Positions 44,273 through 53,442 of a stretch of 64,000 nucleotides of DNA are shown piece by piece. The notes under the pieces are model-generated. The model did not search any database and was not told the origin of the DNA. It worked only from the letters and a program-made list of their open reading frames with translations. Position 1 is the stretch's first letter. Each line of letters begins with the position of its first letter. The position numbers and the translations under genes are program-made. This DNA is from Clostridia bacterium (GTDB lineage: Bacteria > Bacillota_A > Clostridia > UMGS1883): NCBI GenBank assembly GCA_017467965.1, contig JAFUJZ010000027.1, positions 1-64,000 of the forward strand. The letters are read 5' to 3'.

Positions 44273-45514
44273 TTAAAGTTTTTCTTTTGCAATTGAAAGC
44301 ATCAGCTTAATGCGGTTTTCCTGGTTTACACGTGTTGCGGAAGGGTCATAGTCAATGGGGACAATATTTGCCTCGGGGTATAACTCACGTATTTTGCGAA
44401 CCATACCTTTGCCGCAGATGTGGTTAGGAAGACATCCAAAAGGCTGTGTGCAGACGATATTTTCGTAACCCATTTGGATAAGGTCAATCATTTCGCCTGT
44501 GAGTAACCAGCCTTCGCCCATTTTGTTACCGTGACCGATAACACCCTTTACATTTTCCTTTGTATGTTCATAGGGCATAGGGGGAGTAAACTGCGGATAC
44601 TTGGAGAAAGCGTCAATCATTGCTTTTTCAAATTTCTTGAAGAAATTAAATAGTATTGTGCAGACAAGCTTTTTCAAAGGATTGCCACCGTAGAGGCTGA
44701 TGTCCTCAAGTCGGTTGTCAACCTTAAAGAGCATGAAGCCAAGCACACCCGGGAGAAGCACCTCGCAATCCTGAGATGCTAAAAACTCTTCAAGGTTGTT
44801 ATTACCCAAGGAAGAATACTTAACATAGATTTCACCTACGACACCTACTTTAACCTTAGGCACCTTATTTATCTTTATTGTGGCAAAATCTGCAACGATT
44901 GCGTCAATGTTTTGGTAAATCTTTTTAAACGAAAAATGCTTTTTCGCAGAAAGCGAATCACAAAGTGTGTTGACGTATTTTTCAACCATTTTGTCGGTTT
45001 CGCCTTTTGTTACCTCATAAGGACGAATCTGGTTTCTGAGTGCCATTAAAACGTCACCGTAAACAAGGCATGCCATAGCTCTCTCTAAAAGGGGAATAGT
45101 AAGCGAGAAACCGCTGTTCTTTTCAAGACCGGAAAGGTTAAGGCTGATGACAGGTACTTGAGCGAAGCCTGCCTTTACAAGTGCCTTTCTCAAAAGGTGG
45201 ATATAGTTTGAGGCACGGCAACCGCCGCCTGTCTGTGTTATCATGAGAGCTGTTTTGTTAACGTTGTATTTACCTGATTTTAACGCATGAATCATCTGAC
45301 CGATAACAAGAAGTGCAGGGTAGCAGGTATCGTTATGTACATACATCAAGCCTTCCTGAACAACCTCTTCACTACGGTTCTTGAGAATTTCAATATTATA
45401 GCCAAAGGTTTTTACAACGGGAACAAGGAGGTCAAAATGTGCCTCGAGCATATAAGGAGCTAAGATAGTATAGTCCTTTTTCATTGCTTTTGTAAATTCA
45501 ACATGATTAGGCAT
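44273..45514 (-). CDS. 2-hydroxyacyl-CoA dehydratase-activase-associated protein (DUF2229-type)
   Basis: The 413-residue protein has conserved Cys in HNDTCYPALL, TGGGCRASNY and QPFGCLPNHICGKG, which suggest an iron-sulfur or substrate site. The family occurs next to, or fused with, BadF/HgdC-type activases and is related to 2-hydroxyacyl-CoA dehydratase subunits. The reaction it supports is unknown. It is the second gene of the unit, 15 bases after the giant activase. Confidence 0.75.
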   Translation of the reverse strand: MPNHVEFTKAMKKDYTILAPYMLEAHFDLLVPVVKTFGYNIEILKNRSEEVVQEGLMYVHNDTCYPALLVIGQMIHALKSGKYNVNKTALMITQTGGGCRASNYIHLLRKALVKAGFAQVPVISLNLSGLEKNSGFSLTIPLLERAMACLVYGDVLMALRNQIRPYEVTKGETDKMVEKYVNTLCDSLSAKKHFSFKKIYQNIDAIVADFATIKINKVPKVKVGVVGEIYVKYSSLGNNNLEEFLASQDCEVLLPGVLGFMLFKVDNRLEDISLYGGNPLKKLVCTILFNFFKKFEKAMIDAFSKYPQFTPPMPYEHTKENVKGVIGHGNKMGEGWLLTGEMIDLIQMGYENIVCTQPFGCLPNHICGKGMVRKIRELYPEANIVPIDYDPSATRVNQENRIKLMLSIAKEKL

Positions 45515-45529
45515 AATTATCCTCCTTCC

Positions 45530-48421
45530 TTATAAGGTTGCAAGCAAACTGCGAAGTCTTATTTTAACGGCTCCTAAGTTTGTGATTTCGTCAATTTTAA
45601 TCTGAGTATAAATTTTGCCGCCGCTCTCTAAAATAGAACGAACTTCGTCTGTAGTGATAGCGTCAACACCGCAACCAAAGCTTACAAGCTGAACAAGGTC
45701 CATATCCTTTTGTTCGGTTACGTATTTTGCGGCACGGTAAAGACGGGAATGATATGTCCACTGGTCAAGAACACCAGGACGAACAGGGGGAGCAAGATGA
45801 CTTATGGCATCCTCTGTTATAAGGGCTGTATCAAAGGCTGTTATAAGCTTATCAATGCCGTGGTTTATCTCTCCGTCAATGTGATAAGGTCTGCCAGAAA
45901 GCACGATGATATGCTTGCCTTCTTTGCGTGCGCGGGCAATAATCTCTGCACCTTTTTCGCGTACTCGGGAAAGATAGTTTTCTCTTTCGGCATAGGCAAG
46001 TGTGCTTGCATCTGTTACAGCCTTCTGTGTAAGTGTGGGGAAATACTTTTTAAGGATTTCGTATATCTTCACGGGGAAATCATTTTTGCGGTGAATACCT
46101 ATGTAGTCATAGATAAAATCAATATTTTCAACCTCGGGACAGTTTGCGGCGATTACTTCGGGATAATACGCTACAACAGGGCAGTTGTAGTGATTGTCGG
46201 AATTACCGTCGTCAAAATTATATGTCATACATGGGTAGAAAATATGCTTAATTCCCGCCTCGCAAAGTTCTTTTACATGACCGTGCATTAATTTTGCAGG
46301 GAAGCATACGGTATCTGAGGGGATAGTTACCTGACCCTTGAGATACAAGGCTCTTGATGATTTGGGGCTTGTGACCACCTCAAATCCGAGATGTGTAAAG
46401 AATGTATGCCAGAAAGGATACATTTCGTACATATTAAGTCCCATTGGAATACCAATTTTGCCCATGCCGCCGTCCTTAGACTTGTAGGAGGAGAGAAGCG
46501 AGAGCTTATAGGCATAGAGATTGAGACTATCGTCGGGAGACTTTTTTGTGATAGGTCTTTCGCAACGGTTGCCGCTTATAAATCTTCTGTTGCCTTCAAA
46601 TGTATTGACTGTAAGAAGACAGTTATTTGTACAACCTGAGCAGTTAACTGTTTTTGCGGTATGCTCAAATGTATTAAGAGCTTCTTTTGTGATAAGAGAG
46701 CTTGTTCTTGATTTTTTACTCTTAGCATAAAGAGCAGCACCGTATGCACCCATAAGTGCTGAGATAGAGGGTCTGATAACCTCTACGCCCATTTCTTGTT
46801 CAAAGGCACGGAGTACGGCGTCATTGAGGAATGTACCACCCTGCACTACAATGCGTTTGCCGAGTGCATCCTTGGAAGAGGGGCGGATAACCTTGTATAT
46901 TGCATTTTTTACAACGCTTGTGGAAAGACCAGCAGAGATATCTTCAATTGTTGCTCCGTCCTTTTGTGCCTGCTTTACAGATGAATTCATGAACACTGTA
47001 CAGCGTGAGCCAAGGTCAACGGGCTTTGTGGCATACAAGCCTTTTTTTGAGAACTCTTCGATATCATATCCGAGAGCGTTTGCAAAGGTTTGCAAAAAGC
47101 TGCCGCAACCTGAGGAGCAGGCTTCGTTCAGATAGATGTTGTCGATAGCACCGTTCTTTATTTTGAAGCACTTCATATCCTGTCCGCCGATATCAATGAT
47201 AAACTCAACATCGGGCATAAACTTTTTCGCAGCAGTAAAGTGTGCAACGGTTTCAACAATACCCCAATCAACGCCGAAAGCATTTTTGATAATATCTTCA
47301 CCATAGCCTGTTACAGCGGAAGACACTATCTTGATATCGGGCTTTTTGGTGTAAATATCAGTGAGAATATCACGGATAACCGGCACGGGATTGCCGCTGT
47401 TTGAAGAATATGTAGAATACAAAATTTCGTCATTTGAATTTATGACAACAGTTTTAACCGTTGTACTGCCTGCGTCAATGCCGAGGAAAACTTCGCCTTC
47501 TGCATCAGACAAGGTTTTCTGATTAACGGTTGCCCTACTGTGACGAAGAGAAAACTCTTCGTATTCCTTTTCGTTTTTGAAAAGAGGTGTAAGAGTATTG
47601 AACTGCCCGTCGGCAGAGTATTTTTCAATACCGTCAATAACTGTATCGATATTAACATCTTCGTCAGCACAGATTGCCGCACCGAGAGCAACATAATACA
47701 GCGAGTTCTCAGGGCATGTGCCGCATCTTCCGAGAGCCTTATCAAAAAGGTCACGGAGTGTGGGGAAGAATGTTAAAGGACCGCCGAGATATACAACGTT
47801 ACCTTCAATAGGTCTGCCCTGCGCAAGACCACCTATGGTCTGATTAACAACAGCATCAAAAATGCTGGCAGATATATCGTATTTGTTTGCACCCTGATTG
47901 AGAAGTGGCTGAACGTCACTTTTTGCAAACACGCCGCAACGGGAAGCAATTGTATAAATCCTCTCGTGCTTTGAAGCATATTCGTTCATTTCAGTGGGGG
48001 TAAGCTTTAAAAGAGTTGCCATTTGGTCGATGAATGCGCCTGTGCCACCTGCACAAGAGCCGTTCATTCTTACCTCGCAGCTACCCTGCAGGAACAAAAT
48101 TTTAGCATCCTCACCGCCAAGCTCGATGATAACATCTGTCCCGGGAAGGAAAAGGTTGGCAGAAGCACGAGTTGCGTAAACCTCCTGCACAAAAGGAACT
48201 CTCGCAGAATCGCTAAGACCCATACCTGCACTGCCCGAGATTGCAAAAAGAAAATTTTTATTATCGGGGAATTGGGATTTTATCTTATTTAATAATTCAA
48301 CACTTTTTTCTTTAATCTGAGAAAAATGTCTGTCGTATGATGAAAATACAATATTGTTTTTTTCGTCAAGGACAACACATTTGAGTGTGGTTGAACCGAC
48401 GTCAAAACCTATACGCATCAT
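45530..48421 (-). CDS. Giant double BadF/BcrA/HgdC-type activase with DUF2229 domain
   Basis: The 963-residue protein has two ASKHA ATPase domains in tandem: RIGFDVGSTTLKCVVLD at the N-terminus with SCAGGTGAFIDQ, and FLGIDAGSTTVKTVVIN (about 321) with EACSSGCGSFLQTF. A C-terminal DUF2229 region carries several Cys (VNCSGCTNNC, TVCFPAK). Smaller relatives use ATP to feed low-potential electrons to 2-hydroxyacyl-CoA or benzoyl-CoA enzymes through a 4Fe-4S cluster. The double form is widespread in anaerobes but its partner reaction is unsettled. It has its own promoter. Confidence 0.85.
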   Translation of the reverse strand: MMRIGFDVGSTTLKCVVLDEKNNIVFSSYDRHFSQIKEKSVELLNKIKSQFPDNKNFLFAISGSAGMGLSDSARVPFVQEVYATRASANLFLPGTDVIIELGGEDAKILFLQGSCEVRMNGSCAGGTGAFIDQMATLLKLTPTEMNEYASKHERIYTIASRCGVFAKSDVQPLLNQGANKYDISASIFDAVVNQTIGGLAQGRPIEGNVVYLGGPLTFFPTLRDLFDKALGRCGTCPENSLYYVALGAAICADEDVNIDTVIDGIEKYSADGQFNTLTPLFKNEKEYEEFSLRHSRATVNQKTLSDAEGEVFLGIDAGSTTVKTVVINSNDEILYSTYSSNSGNPVPVIRDILTDIYTKKPDIKIVSSAVTGYGEDIIKNAFGVDWGIVETVAHFTAAKKFMPDVEFIIDIGGQDMKCFKIKNGAIDNIYLNEACSSGCGSFLQTFANALGYDIEEFSKKGLYATKPVDLGSRCTVFMNSSVKQAQKDGATIEDISAGLSTSVVKNAIYKVIRPSSKDALGKRIVVQGGTFLNDAVLRAFEQEMGVEVIRPSISALMGAYGAALYAKSKKSRTSSLITKEALNTFEHTAKTVNCSGCTNNCLLTVNTFEGNRRFISGNRCERPITKKSPDDSLNLYAYKLSLLSSYKSKDGGMGKIGIPMGLNMYEMYPFWHTFFTHLGFEVVTSPKSSRALYLKGQVTIPSDTVCFPAKLMHGHVKELCEAGIKHIFYPCMTYNFDDGNSDNHYNCPVVAYYPEVIAANCPEVENIDFIYDYIGIHRKNDFPVKIYEILKKYFPTLTQKAVTDASTLAYAERENYLSRVREKGAEIIARARKEGKHIIVLSGRPYHIDGEINHGIDKLITAFDTALITEDAISHLAPPVRPGVLDQWTYHSRLYRAAKYVTEQKDMDLVQLVSFGCGVDAITTDEVRSILESGGKIYTQIKIDEITNLGAVKIRLRSLLATL

Positions 48422-48456
48422 AAAAACACCTCCATTACGACAAAAGCTTTCAAAAT

Positions 48457-48485
48457 ATTATATCACTAACGAGAAATTCAGTCAA
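48457..48485 (-). promoter_or_regulatory. Promoter of the activase pair
   Basis: On the minus strand TTGACT (48480-48485), 17 bases, TATAAT (48457-48462). Confidence 0.75.
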
Positions 48486-48560
48486 TGTTGAAAACCAATA
48501 ATAAACAGTAAAGAATTTATGAACATTATTTAACAAAATATCAAAAAAATAAATATCAGC

Positions 48561-48589
48561 TTGAAAAAGAATATACATTATGATATAAT
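48561..48589 (+). promoter_or_regulatory. Promoter of lepB cluster
   Basis: TTGAAA (48561-48566), 17 bases, TATAAT (48584-48589). Confidence 0.75.
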
Positions 48590-48636
48590 TTTATGTATGA
48601 GTAAATTTTGCACCTCTTAGGGAAAGGGTGGTTATA

Positions 48637-49284
48637 GTGGACGAAAACAAAAACAGAGAAAATTTTTTCAGCGAGGATTTTTCCTTTGAGAAAAATAATG
48701 AAAGCGATAATAAAAACAATAAGAACAAAAAGGAGAAAAGTGCAGTGCAGGAAATCGTGGAATGGGTAGCATGTATCGGCATTGCATTTGTTGTGGCTTT
48801 TGTTCTTAAAACATATGTGATGACTATTGCCGTAGTTGACGGTCCCAGCATGGAAAATACTCTTCATCACGCAGAAAGGCTTATCACATGGAAAATGGGC
48901 TATGAACCCGAGCATGGTGATGTGATTATATTCCAGCCCAAGAAATCTACAAGCGAGAATCCTGTTTATTACGTGAAGCGAATTATTGCAACAGAGCACG
49001 ACGATGTTGTAATCGACTACAATCAGAACGCCGTGTTTGTAAACGGTAAAAAGGTTGAAGAGGATTATATCAAGGATGATGTAATGCTCCCGCGCGGCAG
49101 CAATATAGACAACGGTATCATCAAGGTTGTTGTACCCGAGGATCATGTATATGTACTCGGTGATAACCGTAACAACAGCGAAGACAGTCGTTCGTCTGCG
49201 GTAGCCTGTGTACCTCATGAAGATATTGAGGGCAAGGTTATTTTCCGTTTCTGGCCGCTTAACAAAATGGGTACAGTAGAATAA
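48637..49284 (+). CDS. lepB: Signal peptidase I
   Basis: This 215-residue protein has a charged cytoplasmic N-terminus and one membrane helix (WVACIGIAFVVAFVLKTYVM). The catalytic Ser is in GPSMENTL (about 71) and the general-base Lys in YYVKRIIA (about 114), with GDNRNNSEDSR near the C-terminus. It removes signal peptides from Sec substrates, including the secreted proteins in this window. The start is GTG 48637, preceded by GGAAAGGG; GTG 48628 lies inside that site. It begins the lepB-rbgA-rnhB-yraN group. Confidence 0.95.
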   Translation: MDENKNRENFFSEDFSFEKNNESDNKNNKNKKEKSAVQEIVEWVACIGIAFVVAFVLKTYVMTIAVVDGPSMENTLHHAERLITWKMGYEPEHGDVIIFQPKKSTSENPVYYVKRIIATEHDDVVIDYNQNAVFVNGKKVEEDYIKDDVMLPRGSNIDNGIIKVVVPEDHVYVLGDNRNNSEDSRSSAVACVPHEDIEGKVIFRFWPLNKMGTVE

Positions 49285-49288
49285 TTTG

Positions 49289-49317
49289 TAAATGCCTTAT
49301 CTCGGATAAGGCATTTA
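49289..49317 (+). terminator. Hairpin after lepB
   Basis: TAAATGCCTTAT / ATAAGGCATTTA stem, 5-base loop; tail ATATAAAAA is only weakly T-rich, so partial read-through to rbgA is likely. Confidence 0.6.
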
Positions 49318-49340
49318 TATATAAAAAGGAGGCAAAAATA

Positions 49341-50189
49341 ATGGATATACATTGGTTTCCCGGTCATATGACCAAAGCAAAGAGAATGATGGAAGACAAT
49401 ATGAAGCTTGTTGACTGCATTATTGAGATTGTTGATGCACGTTGCCCCCTTGCAAGCCGAAATCCCGATCTTCCCAAGTTGTCAAAGGGCAAGAAAACAC
49501 TTATTATTATAAATAAAACAGATATTGCAGACCCTAATGAAACACAAAAGTGGCAAAACTACTTTTTGAGAGAGGGGTATCCTTCCGTAACCGTAAGCAG
49601 TATAAACGGCAAGGGTATTGATAAGCTTACTAATGCTATCCGCGATTTGATGCGTGAAAAAATCGAGCGTGATAAACAACGCGGTCTTGTCAACCGTCCC
49701 ATTCGTGCCATGGTGTGCGGTATACCCAATGTAGGCAAGTCAAGCTTTATAAATAAGCTCTACGGAAAAGGCGCAACAAAGGTTGGCGACAAGCCCGGTG
49801 TTACACGCGGCAAGCAGTGGATTACATTGCCCGGAGGGATTGAGCTTTTAGATACGCCCGGCATCCTTTGGCCTAAATTTGAGGACAAAGAGGTTGCAAT
49901 GCACCTTGCTTTTATAGGCTCAATCAAGGACGATGTTTTAGATACCGAGGAATTAGCGGCAAATCTCTTGAAAAGACTTTGTGACGAGTATCCCGATATG
50001 CTTACGGCACGTTACAAGATTGAAATAGATGAAAACGACACTATGTATGACCTTTTGGAAAAGGTATGCAGAAAGCGTGGCTTTATCTTAAAAGGGAACG
50101 AATTCGACGGATTACGCGGTGCAAGCGTAGTGCTTGATGAGTTTCGCGGTGCAAAAATAGGCAAAATTACATTGGAGAAGGTGCAGTAA
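49341..50189 (+). CDS. rbgA: Ribosome biogenesis GTPase A
   Basis: The 282-residue circularly permuted GTPase has G4 (NKTD) before G1 (GIPNVGKSSFINKL) and G3 (DTPGI), plus the N-terminal HWFPGHMTKAKR. RbgA assists late 50S subunit assembly. Its place between lepB and rnhB is the standard Firmicutes order. Strong AAAAGGAGG upstream; it shares one base with rnhB (TAATG). Confidence 0.97.
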   Translation: MDIHWFPGHMTKAKRMMEDNMKLVDCIIEIVDARCPLASRNPDLPKLSKGKKTLIIINKTDIADPNETQKWQNYFLREGYPSVTVSSINGKGIDKLTNAIRDLMREKIERDKQRGLVNRPIRAMVCGIPNVGKSSFINKLYGKGATKVGDKPGVTRGKQWITLPGGIELLDTPGILWPKFEDKEVAMHLAFIGSIKDDVLDTEELAANLLKRLCDEYPDMLTARYKIEIDENDTMYDLLEKVCRKRGFILKGNEFDGLRGASVVLDEFRGAKIGKITLEKVQ

Positions 50190-50824
50190 TGCCAAGATTA
50201 ACTAAAGAGGAAGAAGCAATACGTCTTAAATCAATGTGGGATATTGAAAATACGCTTTTTGAAGAGGGAGTAGACATAATTGCAGGTGTTGACGAGGCAG
50301 GCAGAGGCCCATTGGCAGGCGATGTTTATGCCGCGGCAGTTATACTCCCGAAGAACATCATTATTGAAGGGCTTAACGATTCCAAAAAAATAAGCGAAAA
50401 AAAGCGTGATATGCTTTATGACGTAATAAAGGAAAAAGCCCTTTTCTGGGCGGTTGCGACGGCTTCTGTTGACGAAATTGATGAATACAATATCCGAAAT
50501 GCAACTTATATGGCAATGAACCGAGCACTAAATGACTTAAAAACAAAGATTGATTATGTTTTAGTTGACGGTGACTGCATAAAGGACTGCGAATATCCTT
50601 ATTCATGTGTTGTTAAGGGTGACAGCAAGAGCGCATCAATTTCTGCGGCATCAATCCTTGCAAAGGTTACGCGTGACAGATATATGCTCACTTTGGCAGA
50701 AAAATACCCCGAATATCAATTTGAAAAGCACAAGGGCTACGGTACGGCACTTCATATTGAAATGCTTAAAAAGTACGGCGCAAGCCCCGTTCACAGAAAA
50801 ACATTTATAAAGAAGTTTGTATGA
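50189..50824 (+). CDS. rnhB: Ribonuclease HII
   Basis: This 211-residue protein has the metal-binding DEAGRGPLAG near residue 32 and LVDGD, SKSASISAASILAKVTRDR further on, the RNase HII pattern. It removes RNA from RNA-DNA hybrids and single ribonucleotides from DNA. It overlaps rbgA by one base and is followed one base later by the yraN start. Confidence 0.96.
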   Translation: MPRLTKEEEAIRLKSMWDIENTLFEEGVDIIAGVDEAGRGPLAGDVYAAAVILPKNIIIEGLNDSKKISEKKRDMLYDVIKEKALFWAVATASVDEIDEYNIRNATYMAMNRALNDLKTKIDYVLVDGDCIKDCEYPYSCVVKGDSKSASISAASILAKVTRDRYMLTLAEKYPEYQFEKHKGYGTALHIEMLKKYGASPVHRKTFIKKFV

Positions 50825-50825
50825 T

Positions 50826-51191
50826 ATGTTAAAAAGAGAAATTGGCGACAAAGGCGAAGAATTGGCTGTTAAATACCTCAAAAAGAACAAATACAGGATT
50901 ATTGAGCGGAATTTTAATGTCCCTAAAATCGGTGAGATTGATATCATTGCAAAGGACAAGGATTATCTGGTTTTTGTTGAGGTTAGATTGAGAAAAAGCA
51001 CAAGCCACGGTACGGCTGCCGAAACAGTTGATGTTTACAAACAAAAGCGTATTATAAAAGCAGCGATGACTTTTATGAAGCAGCACGATGTGTGCGATGT
51101 TCCCGCACGCTTTGACGTGGTGTCAGTTACAGGCGACGCAGACGGCGAGCATACAATAGAGCTTATTAAAAACGCGTTTGATACAAATTAA
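50826..51191 (+). CDS. YraN/UPF0102 family putative endonuclease-like protein
   Basis: The 121-residue protein has the family core GEIDIIAKDKDYLVFVEVR, a PD-(D/E)xK-like nuclease pattern, in an N-terminal G-x-x-GE-x-x-AxxYL context (GDKGEELAVKYLKK). Its role is not firmly known. I start at ATG 50826, one base after the rnhB stop, rather than at TTG 50817, which lies in rnhB. It is the last gene of the cluster. Confidence 0.9.
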   Translation: MLKREIGDKGEELAVKYLKKNKYRIIERNFNVPKIGEIDIIAKDKDYLVFVEVRLRKSTSHGTAAETVDVYKQKRIIKAAMTFMKQHDVCDVPARFDVVSVTGDADGEHTIELIKNAFDTN

Positions 51192-51200
51192 AAAAATTTT

Positions 51201-51227
51201 ATGCAATACTTAAAAAAAGTATTGCAT
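51201..51227 (+). terminator. Perfect 11-bp inverted repeat at yraN/argD junction (terminator and/or operator)
   Basis: ATGCAATACTT (51201-51211), 5 A's, AAGTATTGCAT (51217-51227). It can end yraN transcripts, but its right arm is also the -35 of the argD promoter, so as DNA it could bind a repressor. Confidence 0.6.
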
Positions 51228-51250
51228 AATTTTACATATGGGTGTATAAT
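51222..51250 (+). promoter_or_regulatory. argDF promoter with ARG-box-like sequence
   Basis: TTGCAT (51222-51227), 17 bases, TATAAT (51245-51250). ATTGCATAATTTTACATA (51221-51238) resembles the ArgR-type palindromes built on TGCAT/ATGCA halves; the second half is imperfect. Arginine repression is inferred. Confidence 0.6.
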
Positions 51251-51275
51251 CATTCACATCAAAGGAGATGTTACC

Positions 51276-52448
51276 ATGAAATTGGAAGAAATTAAGGCAT
51301 TGGATATAGCAAGTTTTATGAATACCTTTGGAGAAAGAACTCCCGTAGCTTTTGAAAAAGGCGAGGGCATGTATCTTTATACCGAAAACGGTGAAAAGTA
51401 TCTTGATATGTTTGCAGGCATTGCGGTAAACGTGCTGGGATATAATCACAAGGAGTTCACAAAAGGGCTGAGTGAACAGGTGGGCAAGCTTTTGCACACA
51501 TCCAGCCTTTATTACATAGAAAGTCAGGCACTTTTGGCAAAGAAGATTACCGATATATCATGTGCGGAGAAGGTTTATTTTGCAAACAGCGGTGCCGAAG
51601 CAAACGAAGCGGCAATCAAGCTTGCAAAGATTTATTTTTACAAAAAAGGCGTAGAAAAGTATGAGGTTATAAGCCTTAAGTCATCCTTCCACGGACGTAC
51701 TCTTGCAACAGTTGCGGCAACGGGACAGGAAAAGTATCAGAAACCCTATTATCCTTTGATTCCCGGATTTAAGCAGGTTGAAATCAATGATATTGATGCA
51801 CTTAAAGAAGCTATAACAGATAAAACCTGTGCAATACTTCTTGAGCCTGTTCAAGGCGAAAGCGGCGTACATCCCGTGGATGACGCATATATAAAGGAAG
51901 TAAGACGTATCTGCGACGAAAAGGAAATCATACTTATTTTTGACGAGATACAGACAGGCATCGGACGATGCGGAAAAATGTTCTGTTACGAAACTCTTGG
52001 CGTAGAGCCTGATGTGTTTACACTTGCAAAGGCACTGGGTAACGGTGTTCCGATTGGTGCTGTATGTGCAAAGGATTTTGTGGCAAAGGGGTTTGAACCC
52101 GGTGACCACGGCGGTACGTTTGGCGGTAATCCTCTTGCAACAAAGGCAGGTCTTTTGGTACTTAGCGCAATGGAAAAGGAAAACCTTTGCGAAAACAGTG
52201 AAAAAATGGGCAACTACATTGTTGAACAAATTAAGTTAGCACTTGGCGATAAAATTAAAGAAATCCGTTACAAGGGCTTGATGATTGGTATTGAATTGTT
52301 TACACCTGCATCAGAAGTAAGAAAAAAGCTTTTTGAGAAAAAGGTGCTTGTAGGTGCAGTAGGGAATACACTCAGAGTACTTCCTCCGCTTATTATTGGC
52401 AAGACTGAAGCGGATGAATTTATCAAAGCATTGAAGGAGATATTATAA
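51276..52448 (+). CDS. argD: Acetylornithine aminotransferase
   Basis: This 390-residue class III aminotransferase has FANSGAEANEAAIKLA, the PLP-Asp region LIFDEIQTGIGR and the Schiff-base Lys in FTLAKALGNGVPIGA (about 252), plus GDHGGTFGGNPLA. It makes N-acetylornithine from its semialdehyde in arginine synthesis. The start is ATG 51276 behind AAAGGAGATG. Pairing with argF (stop and start overlap, TAATG) makes the arginine role firm compared with other ornithine or GABA aminotransferases. Confidence 0.95.
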   Translation: MKLEEIKALDIASFMNTFGERTPVAFEKGEGMYLYTENGEKYLDMFAGIAVNVLGYNHKEFTKGLSEQVGKLLHTSSLYYIESQALLAKKITDISCAEKVYFANSGAEANEAAIKLAKIYFYKKGVEKYEVISLKSSFHGRTLATVAATGQEKYQKPYYPLIPGFKQVEINDIDALKEAITDKTCAILLEPVQGESGVHPVDDAYIKEVRRICDEKEIILIFDEIQTGIGRCGKMFCYETLGVEPDVFTLAKALGNGVPIGAVCAKDFVAKGFEPGDHGGTFGGNPLATKAGLLVLSAMEKENLCENSEKMGNYIVEQIKLALGDKIKEIRYKGLMIGIELFTPASEVRKKLFEKKVLVGAVGNTLRVLPPLIIGKTEADEFIKALKEIL

Positions 52449-53368
52449 TGAAACATTTACTTACATTACACGATTTGACGACTGATGAAATCAATCAGAT
52501 TTTAGATTTGGCAAAAAAGCTTAAGAGCGATTTGAAAAACGGCATAGTTAATGAACCCTTAAAGGGCAAAACTCTTGGTATGATTTTCTCTAAATCATCC
52601 ACAAGAACAAGAGTATCCTTTGAGGTTGGTATGAGTCAGTTAGGCGGCAGAGCATTGTTCTTATCATCTAACGACATTCAGCTCGGTCGCGGGGAATCAA
52701 TTTACGACACAGCAAACGTCCTCTCCCGTTATCTTGACGGTATTATGATAAGAACATATGCACAGAGCGACGTTGAAGATTTGGCAAAGTACGGTTCTAT
52801 TCCGATTATCAACGGACTTACCGACTTGGTGCATCCTTGCCAGATTTTGGCTGACTTCCAGACAATTGAAGAATACAAGGGAAAAAGAAGCGATTTGAAG
52901 ATTGCATACGTCGGCGACGGTAACAATATCGCACATTCACTTTTGTACGGCAGTGCAAAATTAGGTGTTGATATCTCGGTTGCTTCTCCCGAAAACTATA
53001 CATGCGACGAAGAAGTTGTTAGTAACGCTAAGGACGATGCAAAGAAAACAGGCGCACAGATTATCCTTACAAATGACCCCAAGGAAGCTGTCAAGGATGC
53101 CGATGTTGTAATTACAGATACATGGTGCTCCATGGGTCAGGATGCTGAAAAGCAGGAAAGAATAAAGGCATTCCAGGGTTATCAGGTTGATAAAAACCTC
53201 TTTGGTTTGGCTGCAGATGATGCAATCTTTATGCACTGCTTGCCTGCATACCGTGGCTACGAAGTAACAGAGGAAATCATTGACGGACCCATGAGTGTTA
53301 TTTTTGACGAAGCAGAAAACAGATTGCATGCACAGAAAGCCGTTATGCAGCTTTTGATGAGTGAGTAA
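52448..53368 (+). CDS. argF: Ornithine carbamoyltransferase
   Basis: This 306-residue protein has the carbamoyl-phosphate motif SSTRTRVSFE (about 50), HPCQILADF (about 130), DTWCSMGQ (ornithine loop) and HCLPAYRG. It converts ornithine and carbamoyl phosphate to citrulline. Its ATG shares a base with the argD stop. No other arg genes are in the window. A copy of the hairpin repeat follows two bases after the stop. Confidence 0.96.
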   Translation: MKHLLTLHDLTTDEINQILDLAKKLKSDLKNGIVNEPLKGKTLGMIFSKSSTRTRVSFEVGMSQLGGRALFLSSNDIQLGRGESIYDTANVLSRYLDGIMIRTYAQSDVEDLAKYGSIPIINGLTDLVHPCQILADFQTIEEYKGKRSDLKIAYVGDGNNIAHSLLYGSAKLGVDISVASPENYTCDEEVVSNAKDDAKKTGAQIILTNDPKEAVKDADVVITDTWCSMGQDAEKQERIKAFQGYQVDKNLFGLAADDAIFMHCLPAYRGYEVTEEIIDGPMSVIFDEAENRLHAQKAVMQLLMSE

Positions 53369-53370
53369 AA

Positions 53371-53419
53371 CACCTCATCCGTCAGCCTGTGGCTGACACC
53401 TTCCCCTCAAGGGGAAGGT
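53371..53419 (+). repeat. Hairpin repeat, copy B
   Basis: CACCTCATCC, stem 1 GTCAGCC / GGCTGAC with loop TGT, then stem 2 CTTCCCC TCAA GGGGAAG. It sits between argF and the acetyltransferase gene, in the same orientation as copies A and C. Confidence 0.9.
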
Positions 53420-53442
53420 AACTAGGAAAAGGACTGATTATT

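Noticed and set aside
53371..53419. Rho-independent terminator after argF
   Set aside because: The hairpin belongs to a dispersed repeat, has two stems and is not followed by a T-run.
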